A program made the position numbers and the translations under genes. Positions 18,552 to 32,500 of a stretch of DNA of 64,000 nucleotides are shown piece by piece. Position 1 is the first letter of the stretch. Each line of letters begins with the position of its first letter. The DNA lies in assembly GCA_963971305.1 (NCBI GenBank), contig OZ020317.1:13038001-13102000 (forward strand), given 5' to 3'. The DNA is from Arcuatula senhousia (Eukaryota > Mollusca > Bivalvia > Mytilida > Mytilidae). Under the pieces are notes generated by a model. It saw nothing but the letters and a program-made list of their open reading frames with translations. It had not been told where the DNA came from and did no database searches.

Positions 18552-21500
18552 CTATTGACTAAATGGAGACTTTAGAAGAGCTTTTGATGCTGAAGAAAGA
18601 AAGTTGCTTCAGATTTTCTCTATTTCTTATGCTTTTTGTTTTACAACCAACTGGGAATTCTTTTTCAACAAATTTTGCTGCAGATTATGGCCTTTGGACA
18701 TGACTTAAATATTTGCCAAAACTCCAGATTTATCATCTTGTGGATGCAACTCCTATGAAACTACTGAGCAGAATTTAACAAAACTTGGTACGCAAGTTGT
18801 ACATCATGTATTAAACACAAACTTTTTACCAGTGATTCCTAATATTGATAGTCCAAAAGCAAAATTTGTAGGATATGCGATTGCTCATTAACACTCTTTT
18901 TTATATTGTCAAAGCACTAAATTATATATACCAAACTATACTACACCTGAAATTGTACAGTCAACCCTCTTTACAACGACCATATTAGTTTCCAGTCAGA
19001 AATGACGTTAAACTGAATTTGCTGTTATAATGAATTTTTATTTTTGTATTATTATTATCTCCCTTTCTAGTCTTTTTTTTTCAGGACTGTTTTCCTGAAC
19101 AGGAATGCCACCATTTTGGCATCGGGTTTTCCAGGACTTTGGTTTTCCAGGACTTTTCAATAGCATTTCATAAAAATAGTTGATAAAGTTCTCTTTTTGG
19201 ATCATATTTATGGCAAAACGGTTCACCTATAACCTATTGGTTTTTAAATCTGAATTTTCAAAATGAAACTTGATGGTTATTCTAGGTTTGAAGGATATGT
19301 GGTACCACTGTCTTCCAGAATGTTGCAGTGGGTTGTGAGTGATTGGAATTTTTCTGTTCCTTGTTTAATAAGGGGGTCTATCTGTGACTATTTAGAGGAC
19401 TGGATTTGAATTATATGCATTTCATTCAGACCATGGGCCAAACGCAGAATGGCGAGCAGCACCTACTGGCTTTGCTGAAGGCAGCTGGCATTTGTCCATT
19501 GTGGTTTTTCTCAATTACTGCTTTTTTGTGAGTTGTGTCGTGTACACTTAGTCAACATCTCATTATTTTCTATTGTCATGGTTTAGTCAAGGGCATCATG
19601 GTTTGTACAAGGGAAATTTGCATAATGTCGTCTGCAAAAATGAAATCATAACTTTTCCAGACACAAAATGTGTTGTTGGGCATTTAAAGGGTAAGATGTA
19701 TTTATAATGTGTGGCACCCCTGTTTTCCAGAATGTTGCAGTGGGTTGTGAGTGGTGGGAATTTATTACAAGTAAAAAATACTATTTTATTGTCCAAACTT
19801 TATTGATAACATATAGCAATCATCTAAAATCATCGTCTAAGTTACAATACTTAAAACATCGACCAGGAAGTATTTTACCTAGTATCTCACACATGATAAT
19901 ATATTACATCATGGCTATTTATAGTATCTGATGAATTGAACATAAAATGCAAAAAATGCTTATTATGAACAACAGATATAACTGAAATGGTGTTGATTTA
20001 AACATTTACTGAATTATTTTTTAATTAAACTGAGATTTATGTATACATGTACAAACATTAAAGCAAATAGCTTTGTTATTACCCGTCAAAAAATAAAAAA
20101 GTAACATCACATCATCAACAGATTGGTATACAAAATTTCAAGTGGATCTACAACACAATTTCTTTATGGAATTTAAATCATTAAAATTGTGAAAGATACA
20201 TGACCCCAAAAAAGATGTACAGACGAAAGATATTTGGCTTATCTGTTATACAAAATAAAGCACTGAACATGGAGACAATTCCCTATTTTCGTAAATAATG
20301 AGTTATCTCCCATTTACAAGAGTTGTCCTGCATTACGATAGGTATTTTACATTGCAATGAATGGGAAAAATAAGGTTTTCATTTTTTTAGTTATTCAGAT
20401 GGCTTAGCAGACCCTAATAAATCAGGAAAACATGTTATTTACCTTTTTCAAATTAATCATATCTTACATTTGGACAGTTTTTTGACAAATTAAAAAATAA
20501 ATGCAGAAAAACTTATTTTTCCACACAGTAACTAGTGTAAAATACCTTCTGGAAAGAAAAGATAACTGCAAATGGTAGATAACTCACAAAATACTAAAAT
20601 AGGGAATAATACAGACAAATTACCTGTGCATGTTATTAGGAACAAATTTTTTTCTGCTTTAGAGCACTTAAAATGTTAGAAATTATTGGCGCAATGACCT
20701 AAAATATTGAAATGAATAGTTATAAGCCTCAAAAGGCTTTTTGAACTGCATGTGTGAATTAACATGAAAAAAAAATCTTCATTTTAATTTTTTTCATAGC
20801 CACAATCATACTATGATAAGGAACAGTTTCCAGCACTACTAATTTATTTTTTTCTTAAAATAGCAATTGCACAAATCCCTAAACAGCAAGTTGAAAAACA
20901 TAACAATAAGAATAGCAAAAACTGCAAGTAAATTTGCCACCATCAATTCAACAAAATTGGTGACCACATTAAAACCACCCAAAACTATCATTCTTTTAGA
21001 AAACAAATCAGAAGTAAATATTACTTAAAAATCTAAATTAAAATCATATTATGATTAAACAATTTAACAGCAAACTAATGGAATTTTTATTTATTTGGAA
21101 AATGATTAAAATAAGCTTATTTCAAATTAATGAGTTACTTGGGTTAAATTATGAGTGATTTTTATGTTAATTAGTTACATTTTCTTAAGACTTAATATTT
21201 AAAATATAAGAATGGTTTATGGATAAAAATGCAAAACAAAGTTAGCTCTTTGGAAAATGTACCCTAATGCATATGTTTTGAAATGAAAAAGTGTGCAAAT
21301 AAATAAAACAAGACATTTTAAACAACAAAAGTTGAAGAATTATTCTAAATAATATGCAGGACTTCTTCTTGAAAGGTCAAAAGGGCATAATTTCCACAAA
21401 AACAAAAACAAAAACAAAAAAAACTATTGTCAACTCCTTCGTATTAAAGGTGCAAAAACATGTATTATGCATAAATCTGAAAAAAATCAATTGTATGCCT

Positions 21501-21856
21501 GAGAGAATTTACATGACCAGGAGACAAATGTGCGTCACATTGCCACAAGGAAATAAATAGATTCCATACATTGAATGTGTCGGTTTTCTTTATTTTCTTT
21601 GCATGGGCATTATGGATAATGAACTATTGACCTTCCAATGTTTCGAATGCTGCTGATGCGAGGTTACTCCTTGATATATCGATATACAGCATAACCAAAT
21701 TTATCGTTTTCACACCCGTTTTGGTATTGTATATTTTTAAAGTGTATGTGACTTTTGTCCTTCTACTTAAAGGGGGAAAGTGGTAAAAAAATCAGATAAT
21801 AACAGAACACATACATTTTACATTTACATGTAATTATTTCAAGAATAACTTTCACT
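18552..21856. other. AT-rich intergenic DNA, no gene seen
   Basis: No ORF with recognisable content. Bases 19297-19349 and 19702-19762 are direct repeats (CTTCCAGAATGTTGCAGTGG and GGTTGTGAGTG), about 405 bp apart. Nothing else stands out. Confidence 0.6.
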
Positions 21857-22058
21857 AAGGGCTGTTCCAGAATTAAATGTGTGTGGGGGGTCGGGAGGCA
21901 CTTTTTTCTTTACGCCACCACCCATCAAAAAATGATTTATTTTTATCATTGTTTCTTCACAAAATATTTCTAAAACACCAACCATCCACCATAAATGTAA
22001 TAGAAGTTCCTCCTGACCCCCCCCCCCCCCCACACGTTTGATTCTGTAACATCCCTAA
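21857..22058. mobile_element. MITE with GGGCTGTTCCAGAATTAAA ends and C/G tracts
   Basis: The left AGGGCTGTTCCAGAATTAAA and right TTTGATTCTGTAACATCCCT are inverted, bordered by TAA. Internal GTGTGTGGGGGG and a run of about 15 C residues (22017-22031) pair as sub-terminal repeats. Related to the element at 13938. Confidence 0.7.
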
Positions 22059-22505
22059 TAATAAACTATAGTAACCTATTTTGATTGGGACTTGGAACAT
22101 AAATCAAATACAAAATAAAATAGAAATGAATAAAATAACATAATACTTAAAAATCACCAGACAAAAAAATTCTTTGGGACTGAGTAAAAATATTATAAAA
22201 TGTATTGAACTAAATATAAACACAATCTTAAATAAATAAATTCAATTTAAATGATTGAAAATCTGCTGGGTATGGCAACATTGAACTATAAACATTAGAA
22301 ATGAAAATACGTTTTTAAGATAATCATTAATCTTCTACTAAAAACAGTTTTGCGAGATTCAATTTTCATTTGAGTAAATGGACATACATGTATACGGCAA
22401 AAATTAGCAAAAATGCAATCTATGTTTTTGGACTAAAATGAGCCATGGTGTTAAAATTGGATGTAAAATTATGATATAGCTACCAAAACAAGTAATCCTA
22501 ATTTC

Positions 22506-22534
<29 letters not shown>
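22506..22534. repeat. Poly(G) tract, 29 bases
   Basis: An uninterrupted G run in otherwise AT-rich DNA; such tracts are often miscounted. A shorter, interrupted G run is at 59829-59850. Confidence 0.85.
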
Positions 22535-22536
<2 letters not shown>

Positions 22537-24516
22537 GGAATATCTGCTTACTCCTTTAAAAGCCCCCCTCTCCTCTTGACCCCCATATTTCTGTATTCCC
22601 AAATTCCTAGTTGTGAGGTCAGTATTTTGACATAATATTGTTACACAAAATGTGTTTTAACTAAATCATTTTAATCAAATAATAAAGCAAAAAAAATTCC
22701 CAAATTAGTATGACGCAAAAATGAAATAAACGTTCAGATGAATTCTACAGACAAATGATTTTAACAGCAACTAATTATGCAATGAAAAATTTGATTTTAA
22801 TGAAGATACAATGTAATGCAATTATCTTTTCCTAATGAGATTTTTCTATTTCTATTATATCTTTTACACATGAAATTATTTTAAAAATATAGAACTCACT
22901 TCAAAAAGAACATTAATACTCAATAAAGAAAACAAAAATAAAAGAAAAGTACAATATAGAGGATAAAACGAGTAAAAATAAAACACATAAAAGCCAATAC
23001 ATGTTCTACAAGTAAAAGAAAGAAAAGATAACTCTTCACCATATTTCTGTTTATAAATGATAGCTAAATTATGCTTAAAAATAGAAATTATGCAATCAAG
23101 AAGTATTCCAATTATGTTTTGAGATCTTGAAGTTTTTTGGGACTATTTCACTGTTTATTCTAGCTATGCTTAAAATAGAAATTATGCAATTCATTCAACA
23201 TTTCTGAGATCGTGAAGTTTGGGGGACTTTAAGTTTAATAAAAAAATACAAACAATAAAGTCTCATTTCTTTTAGTTACATACACATAAAGCTAATTAAT
23301 AAGATTTAAATAAAGGGATTTCAGTCTATTTTAGATAGGATTTCTGTTAATTCAGAGTTTGGTTTGGACAGATTTTAATGTATCTTGCAATACATATTGA
23401 AATTTCATATAATATCTCAATTTCACACATAAATATCCAAAATTATCCCTTTTAATGAACAATCTACCACACCTAATTGGCAGTGTTAAACATGTCTATC
23501 TAAATCATTAAGCATTGTACCTTATTTCATCTGAATATGTTCAATAATAATTACAAAAAAATATTTTAAATTGTCATCTGAGGTCCTTCCCCAGCTACGG
23601 GAATAATAATGTTGTAAAAATTTCAAAATAACAATGCCAGCATTTTGACTGATTAAACATAAAATGAAATACAAAAAACAAAAACAAAGCAGGCAAAAAA
23701 ATAATCAATTTATCATTAACGTATGCAAATAATCATTTAAATATACAATTCTTGATATCGTTCCGTTGAAAACATACTATGGGAGCTCTGCTCGATATAA
23801 AAAAATATTCTTGCAAATGGTACATAAATGTATTGTAATGTTTTTTTCTATTTATTTAACTTTATAATATATATAATATTTATATGAAAACCCTGAACCA
23901 TTATGGTAAGTACAACTGCCATCAAATTGTTTATCCAAAATGAGATATTTTATTTGTTTGAATTAACAGAACAAAAAATTCTTTTGAAAATCTTGATAAA
24001 AATTTACTATTGTAAAACAATTTGTCACTAAATTCTACCACAGATCTGTATATGCTAATATAAAGGTCTATGATGCTACAATGACCAATTTTTAATTAGC
24101 ATTGGTTTATCTAAATCAACTACTATTCAAAACAAAACTATATTTTTGCATAATGAGTTTGTGTCAGGAGAAATTTCATGATATGAGGTTCACACAAAAT
24201 CATTTAACCGCTATCATTATTGTAGATCTTTGGTAAAAATATTTAATATGCAATCTAAAAAAAATCAAGTCTAATGAAATGAACAAAGAGATTCTAAACA
24301 TATACCCTGACAAATGTGTACAAACATAGTTGTTTTAATAAAGTGAATTTCAATATTCTATAAAACCTTAATTCTTAGATGTTCATTTTAACAAAGCAAA
24401 TATATATGATTTTTTTCTTTACCTTTTGAAATGTATATATTTTCTACTGAGTATGATTTGAGCATGTCTGGGGCTTTTCCATATCATACATTCAAACAGT
24501 TAGAATGCTCCAGGCA

Positions 24517-24681
24517 TGCTCAAAGCATACTTGGAGCAAGCTCATCAGATGCTCAAAGCATACTTGGAGCGAGCTCATCAGATGCTCAAAGCATACTTGG
24601 AGCGAGCTCATCAGATGCTCAAAGCATACTTGGAGCGAGCTCATCAGATGCTCAAAGCATACTTGAAGCAAGCTCATCAGA
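24517..24681. repeat. 33-bp minisatellite, five copies
   Basis: The unit is TGCTCAAAGCATACTTGGAG followed by CGAGCTCATCAGA. Copies start at 24517, 24550, 24583, 24616 and 24649. Because 33 is a multiple of three, frames stay open on both strands (AQSILGASSSD on +, LQVCFEHLMSS on -). The repeat pattern explains the open frames, so no gene is called. Confidence 0.95.
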
Positions 24682-25689
24682 ATAAATATAACTTTCCTTA
24701 ATGACATGACAATGAAACATTTTATCTAAATGTATGAATGACAAACATTTTACATGATGTTACATTACATTATGCTATGTCACAATTAAGGAGTATGCTA
24801 TGAATCTCATTAAAACATAAGCATGGCAACATTAATATTGATTTCAAGATAATAGCACATTATAAATCAGAAACAAAGAAATATTATCGATGGATTTCAG
24901 TCAACTTAATGAAATTCAACATTATTAATTTTGAGACAATAATAAGATTTTATATTACGATGATGAAATTTCCGACAAATATGTGAGATTGGACAAACAA
25001 AACAGTAAATCAAGCATGTAGACAAAAATATGATTTAAATCAATTAACATATGACAATAATTTCACATAAATACATTAATCAACATTCATTTTGCACTTT
25101 TTGAAATCACATGTTTGAAATAAAATACAAATGTATTTACATCACATGAAATAATGTATTTCTTTAAGATATTATTTGCATCTTTTAAAAATCATATCAC
25201 AAATGAATTATATTGAGACTTTGATAATTTAATTCATTATAGATTATTTGCAATACCATATTACAACAAAATAATTCATTAACCATCTGTTTATTCAGTC
25301 TAGCAAAAAAATTATTTATGAATCACTAGCACAACCGGTTCAACTTATTAATCTTTGAACAAATCATACAGTGCAACAAATTATTACATGTTTAATGAAA
25401 AACAATTGTTTTATCAATTTACCAACATATTTTCTGAACCTTATTGGCATAAACCAGTACTACGACAAAATTCGTTAATAATCAATTTTACATGAAATTT
25501 TATTATGATACAAATATTCTTTATTATGACACACAGAGAATGGGGTACAAATTATCACTTGAGGCAAAAGGTCCTGAATGATTTAGATTCTGGCTAGCTA
25601 CTTTTCTTGGAAATTTCTAGTTCCTTCCAAAGAATTTTAAGGGTACAAAAAAGTAAAAAAAAAAATGTCTTCTATGAAATTTCTTAGGG

Positions 25690-25960
25690 ATGGACCATTT
25701 AACTTGAAGGGGGCGATCTTTGGTTTTGGCCAGAATATTTTTTCCCCGCAGTCAGTGTGGAAAAATATTAAGTTTTTGAAGGTAGAATTTTTTTTTCCTT
25801 ATTAGCATTATTTTATTTACATATAGCAGAAATCCTTCTTCAAAAATATTTTTTCTTAACCTCTGCTGCAAAAATATTTTTTCAACAAAAATCATTTTCA
25901 GAATATCTTTTTTTGAAAAAACCAAGCCTCCCCGCCTCCCCTTCAAGTTAAATGGTTGGT
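25690..25960. mobile_element. MITE with GGACCATTTAACTTGAAGGG ends
   Basis: The left GGACCATTTAACTTGAAGGG and right CCCTTCAAGTTAAATGGTTG are terminal inverted repeats. The interior has several AAAATATTTTTT-type inverted segments. No ORF of note. Confidence 0.75.
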
Positions 25961-26172
25961 TCCTTTAGGACATGCATGAAAGATAAAGATCCTGACCCTA
26001 GAACCCCAGTGTTACTGTAAACCCCTATAAAAATCTATGGCAGGACTCTTTTCCCCAAACATAATGTACCACATAAAGATTAATCAACTAATCAATAGAT
26101 CAATCAAAAATCTTAATTCAATAACTTAAATATTTCATTAATTACAAAAATAATAATTTAATTCCTATAGCA

Positions 26173-26280
26173 CACAATTTTACATTATTTTCCTCACATT
26201 TTTATCTTCTTCATTTAAAGCCTTGTGACAACCCGGAAAATCTGGATCTCAATGGGTTTGTCCGTCCAATTTAACAACAA
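26173..26280 (-). pseudogene. Tandem copy of the gene B C-terminal coding end, after the stop
   Basis: On the - strand, directly 3' of the stop, bases 26277-26173 repeat 26388-26281: TTGTTAAATTGGACGGACAAACC versus TTGTTAAATCGTACGGACAAACC, and GGCTTTAAATGAAGAAGAT in both. The copy has substitutions and small deletions and would lie in the 3' UTR. Confidence 0.88.
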
Positions 26281-26530
26281 TTATACATTATTTTCCCCGC
26301 TCCTTTCTTCATCTTCTTCATTTAAAGCCTCGTGATAACTAGGGGGATCAATCCTGATCTCAATCGGTTTGTCCGTACGATTTAACAAAGTGTCCGTCTC
26401 TTCTTCGTCAATGTAAAAGTGGGTTTTCTTTGGTTTTTTCTTTCCTTTTGATGACCTATGGGGCTTAGCCTCATTATCATTCACTGATGGTGACGAATCG
26501 TCTGGGGACTCTGTTCTTCTTTTAGTTTTT
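26281..26530 (-). CDS. Gene B terminal exon
   Basis: The acceptor is TTTTTGTTGTAG. The exon has one base plus 82 codons and TAA. It starts [20 protein letters not shown], has a basic [17 protein letters not shown] stretch like the last exon of gene A, then [21 protein letters not shown] is a PPxY motif, a known ligand of WW domains such as those of Nedd4-type ubiquitin ligases; such use here is inference. Confidence 0.9.
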
Positions 26531-29500
26531 CTACAACAAAAAGAAGATACTTTAGTTTCAATATTAATTATAAGAGTATCAATTTTTCATGGAGTACCAA
26601 TTATTCGTTGTTTTTTGTGGCTGATAATTAACCAAGACTAGAATGGCAGTCTTCCATGGAAGACATATGTCGCCTGCTTCTTCAAATAATTGGTAAACAC
26701 AAAGTAGAAACGTTGCAGCAATTAAATCCCTTTACACCATTTAATACTATAGGAGGAAACTACATGCCAAATATCAAGAGGCTGTGTCATGTAGTTGTCC
26801 AGAAAACTGTGACGAAAATATTTATGACGCAGCAGGAGGCAGGACACTGGTCCACGCAAAACGACAGATAGGGTCAAAGTAACTCCTATATGTCCCTTTG
26901 TAACACCATACAAATTAGAAATCAACAATGCATTTGCATGATATTGGTTACTTTAATCAATAAGTGGAAATAAAGTATAAAGTGTCAAACAATGAATTGA
27001 TTTTTTTAGAGGGTTGGGGGAAATTACAAAATTCATCCCAACTAAAATAAATGAATTCACAAAAAAAAAAAAATTCTGATTTTTTTCCTTTTACAATTGA
27101 TAAGTAAGCAAAGGACAAGATATGATTAGAGCCCAATTTTGAAATTAATAAAATGAGCTAAAAGTATGTGATGTATACTTTAGATTAGTTTAACTTTACT
27201 ATTACAGCATTATTTTGTTTAAAGTGATCCATTATGATGTTAAAATAGTTACCCAAAGTGGCTTTTTAACCGTGATTTGATGAAAAACTGCAAAAATCCT
27301 GCAATTTTGATGTGGTTTTCAGCAAATTTAACTATGAGCCACACAGAGTACCACTACAATAATTTATGTAGAAAATCATTTTTAATATAGAAACAAACCA
27401 CAAAAATATCTTTGTGGTACTCGGTGTGGCTCATAGTTATATTTACCAACAAGAGGCTCCCAGGAGCCTGAATCGCTCACCTGGTCTTGATGTTGACCCT
27501 ATACTATAGTAGAGCTAAATGAGCTGAACATTTAAGCAAGCAACAGCTAATCTCTATCTGCAATAGTTTTCATTCTGTAGGCCAAAAACATGAAAAATCA
27601 CTTTTTTCAAGGGCCGTAACCCCTATAAGGGGTCATCTGACAACTTCGACCCTGTGGAGAATTTTGTAGAGCTAAATGAGCTGAACATTTAAGCAAGCAA
27701 CAGCTAATCTCTATCTGCAATAGTTTTCATTCTGTAGGCCAAAAACATGAAAAATGGCTATTTTTCAGGGGCTGTAACCCCTATAAGGGGTCATCTGACA
27801 ACTTCGACCCTATGAAGAATTTTGTAGAGCTAAATGGGCTGAACATTTAAGCAAGCAACAGCTAATCTCTATCTGCAATAGTTTTCATTCTGTAGGCCAA
27901 AAACATGAAAAATCACTTTTTTTCAGGGGCCGTAACCCCTATAAGGGGTCATCTGACAACTTCGACCCTGTGGAGAATTTTGTAGAGCTAAATGAGCTGA
28001 ACATTTAAGCAAGCAACAGCTAATCTTTATCTGCAATAGTTTTCATTCTGTAGGCCAAAAACATGAAAAATCACTTTTTTCAAGGGCCGTAACCCCTATA
28101 AGGGGTCATCTGACAACTTCGACCCTATGAAGAATTTTGTAGAGCTAAATGGGCTGAACATTTAAGCAAGCAACAGCTAATCTCTATCTGCAATAGTTTT
28201 CATTCTGTAGGACAAAAACATGAAAAATCGCTATTTTTCAGGGGCCGTAACCCCTATAAGGGGTCATCTGACAACTTCGACCCTATGGAGAATTTTGTAA
28301 AGCTAAATGAGCTGAACATTTAAGCAAGCAACAACTTATCTCTATCTGCAATAGTTTTCATTCTGTAGGCCAAAAACATGAAAAATCGCTATTTTTCAGG
28401 GGTCGTAACCCCTATAAGGAGTCATCTGACAACTTCGACCCTATGGAGAATTTCGTAGAGCTAAATGAGCTGAACATTTAAGCAAGCAACAGCTAATCTC
28501 TATCTGCAATAGTTTTCATTCTGTAGGCCAAAAACATGAAAAATGGCTATTTTTCACCTTTAAGGGGCCGTAACCCCTATAAGGGGTCATCTGACAACTT
28601 CGACCCTATGGAGACTTTTGTAGAGTTAAATGAGCTGAACATTAAGCAAGCAACAGCTAATCTCTATCTGCAATAGTTTTCATTCTGTAGGCCAAAAACA
28701 TGAAAAAATGCTATTTTTCACCTTTAAAGGGCCGTAACCCCTATAAGGAGTCATCTGACAACTTTGACCAAATGGAGACTTTTGTAGAGCTTTTGATGCT
28801 GAATCAGTAGCGTGGCCTCAGATTTCCTCTATCTCTTATACTTTTTGATTTATAAGCCAAAAACAGTAGTCTGACCCCCCTAGTCTATTTTTAGTAACGG
28901 CGGCCATGTTTTTTATCGGATCAAAAATCAAAACACAAGTTTGGTGCAGGACACCCTAAGGATCATTCATACCAAGTTTCATTAAATTCTGTTTGGTACT
29001 TTCAGAGGAGAAGATTTTTGAAAAATTGTTAACAGACGACGACGACGACAGACGACGACGACGGACGCCAAGTGATGGTAATAGCTCACATGGACCTTCG
29101 GTCCGGGTGAGCTAAAAACTACTCAAAATGTGCATGATTTTAACACTTTTCAAGAAAATGTCTTTTTCACATAATTTGATGACGTCACTGTGACGTAATA
29201 AACAAGATTTAGTTAAAATTAGTGTTATTTTATTATACCTTGTTTATCAAAAAACTGATCTAGAATAATTCAACCTTAGTTCTATCATTCTAAAAAAATG
29301 GTAAATTAGGGGGCCAAATTTAGCACTTATCATACCTTGTCCTTTTCTACAACTGTGTTTTTATAACTGAAGTTACAATATCTAAGCAAAAGAAATATTC
29401 TAAATACAACAAATTTATTTTGTTGTGCAAGTGAAATCACGTTTAGGTTTGTGGATCTGTTGAATTGTTGCCCTAACAGCTTGTGGTTTCCAAATCTTAA

Positions 29501-32500
29501 TCAAATGTCTGTTAAAAGATTTTCCTGCCCACCCCCTTTATATTTTGAACAGCCCTTACTTTGTTTACTAAATATTTTTTTTTTGATATGTAGTCCCTAC
29601 AAAAATGATACAATAAAATGCATAACTTTATGTAATTGCATTTCCCCGTGACTTTTTTTTGTGTAACATTTTTTACCTGAACTTGATCTTCTCTGTAGAA
29701 TCGTTAGCTGTCAGATTTTTCCAGATACCCGTTTTTGACATCTCTTCCGATATATTGACCTCGTTGACGGCAATTGTCTCCATAGGGATACCAGAAATAT
29801 CTCCACCATTCAAAGGTAAATCTACTGCACCACCAGTAACGTCATTCATAAACTTGTTATTTTCAGTGTTCTCACCAACCACCTGTGGAAAATTAAATTA
29901 CCGTATAAGTTGTTTTTTTCGCGGGAGCTAAATTTCGCGGATTTCTTAAAAAATGAAAGATCTTTTTTACGCTGAATCCAATTTTCGCGATTACTTTTAT
30001 GCAAGTATACACTTAACATATATACTATTTACCAGTTTTAATTTCCGCGGGTTCATATTTTCGCCAGTTGCCAAGTACTGCGAAAAAAGCGAAAATTAGA
30101 TACCCGCGAAAAAAACAACTTATACGGTATATACTGTGGATTCATTTATTTTTGTGGGTACCAATTTTTGTGGTATGGTGAAAATTGTTAGGTTCATGGA
30201 TTCTTAAATTTGTGGTTCCGAAGTCTGCAGCATGAAGATCAATGTAATAATTCCTTTTCGTGAAGTATCAAATTTCATGGATCAAGGCAACCCACAAAAA
30301 CCATGAAAATTGATACCCCACAAATAATAATGAAATCACAGTATATGGTACATGAACAAGAATGGAATTCCTGGATCCCCTGCCGAGTGGCAAAAATTCT
30401 AAGTCTACTTGCTAAACAGGAAGTAGGTAAGTGACAGACCTGGAAATGCACCCCATCATGCATCCCATCATGTAAGTCCCCTACCTGGAGCTGCATACCA
30501 AATATCAAAAGACTAGGATAAATAGTAGCTTAGAATTCTGTTGTTATGGAAAAAATGTGTGAGGGACCCACAAACACAGGCATGCACAGAGGCCTGGCAT
30601 TTCTAAATCCCTGCTCCATGTTGTGGCGGGGGACAAAAAAAAAGAACAGATATTGGGTATATGTGCATAGCATAACAGCCCTTTTCATCCTAAAATCATA
30701 GAAAGGCCTTTAATGTTGAGAAACACTAGCACCTTACTGCAGGAAAATTTTTAAAAACAATATGTGTCCCTTCTGCCAGTTTGAGCTGAATTCTTGGCTA
30801 TATGTTGATAACATAACATTTGTTCATCAGTGTATTGAAATTTACAAGTGGAGAGTATTTCATTATAAATTACATACAAATCATATCTGACGTGCATTGA
30901 CTGACAATTAGGTACAAAAACAATACAAACAATAAATCAGGATGGCAGGGCCAATATGTAATTTGATAGATGATTTGACAATGGAAGTAAGTATGATGAA
31001 GACAAACTATATGGGTTTGTTGATAAAGCTCTTCTTCAATATGACCCTGGCTTATTTTAAATATGAATGTATCTATATATATGTAGATAAGTTTCTTTAT
31101 AAATTACCTCTTCTTCCAGTTTTTTCATCTCATCTTCTTTCTTTCTGTGATGGGCTTCAGGCATGATATCGTCGAGCCATCGTAACTCATCTTGGGTAAA
31201 GTAAAAATCCATGGCTTTCCTTACAAAACACATGGCTAACACCTAGAAATACACAAAACACATGGCTAACACCTAGAAATACACAAAACCCATGGCTTAC
31301 ACATAGAAATACACAAAACATATAGCTTACACCTAAACAAACACATTGCTCACACCTAAAAATATGCAACAAATGTATAATTATTACAATTTAAAATTTA
31401 CAAAAGCTCTAAATAGAAAATAATGAGATGTGGAATAAAAGTTGATACCATTACATAAACAAGAAATATACGTCTATAAGTCTTTGTTCCTTGTATGCGT
31501 GCTTTGATTTGTGTTTTCCGTACTGTGGTTTCATTATTATTTGTGGGTTATCAATTTTCGTGGTTTTCCTAGGTGGCTTTGATCCTCTAAATTAAATACC
31601 TAACAAAATGGGAATTTAGTATTGATCAATATGCTGAAGATTTCAGAACCATGAATTTAAAAATCCACAACTTATATTATTTCATCAAACCACAAAAGTT
31701 GGTACCCACGAAAATAAAACAAGAGGCTCCCAGGAGCCTGAATCGCTCACCTGAACTACACAGACACATATATTTGTAGATATTATTGTGCATAACAATA
31801 TGGGATTTAAATTTCTGAAATATCTTGGTTAGTTTTCAAGATATTGGGCTTAATAAATGCAAAATTTGGCAAAAATTAGGAAAAAGGGCAATAACTCCCA
31901 CATCAGCAGTCAGATCTTTTCCAAAATTTCAGCACAGGTAGATCTTAATATGCTGATCTTTTTTTATTCATGCACAATTTTGATATCTGAAACCATTTTT
32001 GAGTTATTAGCAAAAAAATGAGTTTACCCCTATGTTCTATTTTTAGCCATGGGGGCCATGTTTTTTGACAAATCAAAAATCTGAACAATAGAGTTGTAGC
32101 ATATAAGCTATTCAACAAGTGTGCCAAGTTGAGATGCAGTTGGTCTTACGGTGTAAGACAAGTTAATCTTTGAAATTCAGGGAAAAAGTAATGAAAAATG
32201 GTAAATTTTGTTGTTTTAAGGACAATAACTCCTAAAAGAAACGGTCCTACAGCTTTCATCTAAATACATGAAATGTAGATCTTAATGTGCTTGATCATAT
32301 GAAATTTAAATTTTTGAAATATCTTGTATAGTTTTCAAGATATAGGGCTTAACAAGTGAAAAATTTTGAAAAAAAAACAGAAAAAGGGCAATAACTCTTA
32401 CATCGGTTGTTGGATCTTCTTGAAACTTTCTAAGCAGGTAGATCTTGAGATGCTGATCACTTTTGTCTCCATCAGAATTTTGATATCTGTAACCATTTTT

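Larger units (their letters stand above)
22059..25689. other. AT-rich intergenic DNA, no gene seen
   Basis: It holds a 29-G homopolymer (22506-22534) and the 33-bp minisatellite (24517-24681), described separately. Otherwise it is A/T-rich without recognisable coding or repeat structure. It probably includes no part of either SLC4 transcript. Confidence 0.6.

Noticed and set aside
24431..24707. 84- and 71-codon ORFs over the minisatellite
   Set aside because: Openness is explained by a 33-bp unit without stops; no start context, splice sites or homology.
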